Positions 61,953-64,000 of a stretch of DNA of 64,000 nt are shown in pieces. The stretch covers positions 1 to 64,000 of the forward strand of contig CAZIAD010000013.1 of the NCBI GenBank assembly GCA_964537555.1. The letters run 5' to 3'. This DNA is from CAYRWR01 sp964537555. GTDB lineage: Bacteria > Spirochaetota > Brevinematia > Brevinematales > CAYRWR01. Position numbers and translations under genes: made by a program. Position 1 is the stretch's first letter, and the number at the start of each line of letters is the position of its first letter. The notes beneath the pieces are model-generated. The model saw nothing but the letters and a program-made list of their open reading frames with translations. It searched no databases and was not told the origin of the DNA.

Positions 61953-64000
61953 ATGTATTTCTTTGAACTCAATGATATAGCACTATCTGCTTTCATTACT
62001 CTCAGCACCAGGCAAAAAGAACTGTTAGACAGTATCAATATCCGTACCGTTCTTGATCTTCTGAATTACTTTCCTTTCCGCTATGAAGACAGGACTCAAC
62101 TCGAAGATATTCAGACCAGTCTCCTGGAACAACGTCCGGTCAGCTGTAAGATCCAAATAATGCGGCATGATATGATCTATTTCAATAAACGCAGACACCC
62201 CAAGATAGTGATCCAGGATGAGAAGACACAGGCTTTCCTTATCGCCTTTAACCGTTTTTATCTTCAAAAGACCCTGGAAGTCGGAAAAAGCTATTACCTC
62301 TACGCCCAGTTTCAATATAAGTTTAATGAGATCCAGGCTAATACTTTTGACTTTGAAGAGATCAAAGAGGGTGAAGAATCCCATAAATTCAAGCAGATCC
62401 TGGCGGTCTACCGCACTCCACAAAAATTAAAATTGACAGAATTAAGGTCCATGATGCAAAAAGTGCTGGGTAGACTCCCGGATGATCTGGAGGATGAACT
62501 ACCTGATTATCTGCTCAGGCAGCATAACCTGATCTCAAAGAGGGATGCCTTGAAGTATATCCATACTCCCCAAAAAAGTGATGAGATCAAAAAGGCGAAA
62601 TTACGTCTATCCTTTGAATCATTATTTTCACTTCAGTTAGCAGTCATGCTGAGGCGAAAAATGCTGAAACAAATCAATAAAAACTTTCATACTCATCGCT
62701 CAGACATATATGATGCTTTTATTAATGCCCTTCCCTTCAAGCTGACTGCAGCTCAGGACAGAGCCACTCAGGAGATCATAACAGATATCAGGTGTTCTCA
62801 GCCTATGCACAGACTGGTACAGGGGGATGTAGGCAGCGGAAAGACTGTAGTGGCTTTTGCTGCGGCAGCCATGATAATATCAAACCAGGGTCAATGTGCC
62901 CTAATGGCGCCTACTGAAGTACTGGCCCGTCAGCATTATGAGGGTGCCCTGAAACTCCTTTCTCCTTTGGGGATTAATATAGCCTATCTCAGTAGTGCCC
63001 TCAGTAAGCAGGAGAAAATGGAGGTACTGGATCAATTGAAATCAGGCAGTATAGATCTTATCACTGGTACCCATGCCCTGTTTCAAAAAGATGTCTGCTT
63101 TAAAGACCTTCGCCTTATTATTATCGATGAGCAGCATAAATTTGGCGTCAGGCAACGCCTGGCCCTGGCTCAAAAAGCTGAACATCCGGATACCCTGGTC
63201 ATGACAGCCACACCTATTCCCCGCACTATTACCCTGACTCTTTATGGGGACCTGGATATTTCTATTATTGATGAGCTCCCCCCGGGCAGACAACCGGTCA
63301 ATACCCACTGGGTAAAAGATAAAGCAGCTTACCAAAAGATGATAATGCATGTAGCCCGGGAAGTAGAGAAAGGGAGGCAGGCTTATTTTATCTATCCCAT
63401 GATAGAAGAATCTGAGAATAGTTCCATGAAATCAGCTGTCGAGATGTACCACAAAATAGCAAAGCATTTTAAACAGCTAAAAGTGGGACTGATCCATGGA
63501 AAGATGGATCCGGGAGAAAAAGACAAGATCATGTCCCTGTTTAAGCAAAACAGGATCCATATTCTGGTCTCCACTACCGTCATTGAAGTAGGAGTGGATG
63601 TACCTAATGCTAGCACAATAGTAATAGAGGATGCTGATCATTTTGGCCTGTCTCAGCTGCACCAGCTGCGAGGCCGGGTGGGAAGGGGTGAATTCGCTTC
63701 CAGTTGTTTTCTGATATGCATGGAGAATGATAATCCAGACACCACTTTTAGAATGAAGACCATGCTTCAGTATCAGGACGGCTTTAAGATCGCTGAAGCA
63801 GACCTTAAACTGCGAGGCCCCGGAGAAATGATGGGGACCCGACAGTCCGGTCTTCCGGAATTAAGATTTGCTGAATATCTCATGGACGAAAAATTACTGA
63901 TGGTTGCCCGACAGGACGCTCAGGCTATACTCAATAAAGACCCTGAATTAGTCTCTGAAATGAACCAGACCTTAAAACGAGGTATCATAGACCCATTACC
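61953..64000 (+). CDS. recG: ATP-dependent DNA helicase RecG, 3' end cut by window
   Basis: The ATG at 61953 follows GGAAG and opens a frame of 682 codons that runs to the window end without a stop. RecG remodels stalled forks and branched DNA. Visible are an N-terminal wedge/OB region (residues 1-230), GDVGSGKT (Walker A), MAPTEVLARQH (Ia), the family-specific DEQHKFGVRQR (motif II plus QxxR), MTATPIPRT (III), STTVIEVGVDVPNA (V) and QLRGRVGRG (VI). The TRG region (LRGPGEMMGTRQSG) is present. Only the last few residues should be missing. Confidence 0.95.
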   Translation, partial: MYFFELNDIALSAFITLSTRQKELLDSINIRTVLDLLNYFPFRYEDRTQLEDIQTSLLEQRPVSCKIQIMRHDMIYFNKRRHPKIVIQDEKTQAFLIAFNRFYLQKTLEVGKSYYLYAQFQYKFNEIQANTFDFEEIKEGEESHKFKQILAVYRTPQKLKLTELRSMMQKVLGRLPDDLEDELPDYLLRQHNLISKRDALKYIHTPQKSDEIKKAKLRLSFESLFSLQLAVMLRRKMLKQINKNFHTHRSDIYDAFINALPFKLTAAQDRATQEIITDIRCSQPMHRLVQGDVGSGKTVVAFAAAAMIISNQGQCALMAPTEVLARQHYEGALKLLSPLGINIAYLSSALSKQEKMEVLDQLKSGSIDLITGTHALFQKDVCFKDLRLIIIDEQHKFGVRQRLALAQKAEHPDTLVMTATPIPRTITLTLYGDLDISIIDELPPGRQPVNTHWVKDKAAYQKMIMHVAREVEKGRQAYFIYPMIEESENSSMKSAVEMYHKIAKHFKQLKVGLIHGKMDPGEKDKIMSLFKQNRIHILVSTTVIEVGVDVPNASTIVIEDADHFGLSQLHQLRGRVGRGEFASSCFLICMENDNPDTTFRMKTMLQYQDGFKIAEADLKLRGPGEMMGTRQSGLPELRFAEYLMDEKLLMVARQDAQAILNKDPELVSEMNQTLKRGIIDPL

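Noticed and set aside
1..64000. CRISPR array, insertion sequence or prophage
   Set aside because: No spaced short direct repeats, transposase or phage structural genes were seen. Only the 269-nt tandem repeat is present.

Overview
The window looks like chromosomal DNA from a diderm, motile bacterium. The evidence for two membranes is several lipoproteins, beta-barrel-like outer-membrane proteins and an OmpA-type protein. The evidence for motility and signalling is a chemotaxis receptor behind a sigma-28-type promoter, a diguanylate cyclase and class III cyclase/CHASE2 modules. Ribosome-binding sites are mostly strong GGAGG types and many promoters fit the sigma-70 consensus. Several long proteins of unknown function resemble ones I associate with Spirochaetota, so that phylum is my best guess, with low confidence. 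There is no rRNA, no CRISPR array, no recognisable transposase and no phage module. One 100-N scaffold gap (36981-37080) sits inside a tandem repeat.

Layout. 1-4.3 kb: YqhD-type alcohol dehydrogenase, then a copper module (copA, copZ, divergent csoR) with a visible CsoR-type operator between face-to-face promoters. 4.3-14.7 kb: a heterodimeric ABC exporter, small proteins of unknown function, a zinc phospholipase C-like protein, a UMF1-type MFS transporter, a membrane-anchored LuxR-type regulator, ruvB, a GC-rich non-coding block with a likely small RNA, and an OmpA-like protein. 14.7-25.3 kb: chemotaxis receptor, orphan ParA, NYN/LOTUS-type protein, pseudouridine synthase, AAA-like/TPR/GAF/GGDEF protein, OFA-type MFS transporter, K+ channel, tRNA-Arg(CCG). 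25.3-31.2 kb: two paralogous outer-membrane proteins (one frameshifted), xthA, a lipoprotein, proS, a second structured non-coding block and a stand-alone CHASE2-like protein. 31.2-40.7 kb: a large lipoprotein, an adenylate/guanylate cyclase, a radical SAM/SPASM enzyme with a repeat-containing exported partner, a secreted protein of a family often mislabelled asparagine synthetase B, and a two-domain glycosyltransferase.

40.8-49.1 kb holds an eight-gene operon that I consider the most interesting system. It has a YtrA-like GntR regulator, an ABC-2-type ATPase, a LolD/MacB-type ATPase, two FtsX-type permeases, a LolA-like periplasmic carrier, an outer-membrane barrel and an ABC-2 permease. It starts at a promoter overlapped by a perfect 9-bp inverted repeat and ends at a strong terminator. 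The gene set has every compartment needed to move a hydrophobic cargo from the inner to the outer membrane, under one regulator.

49.1-64 kb: pcm, a secreted GH13 alpha-amylase, a large protein of unknown function, a 1288-residue Ig/beta-helix lipoprotein, nnrE-nnrD, dapB, a coiled-coil protein of unknown function and recG (cut by the window end). Function calls rest on motif recognition by eye; no database search was run.
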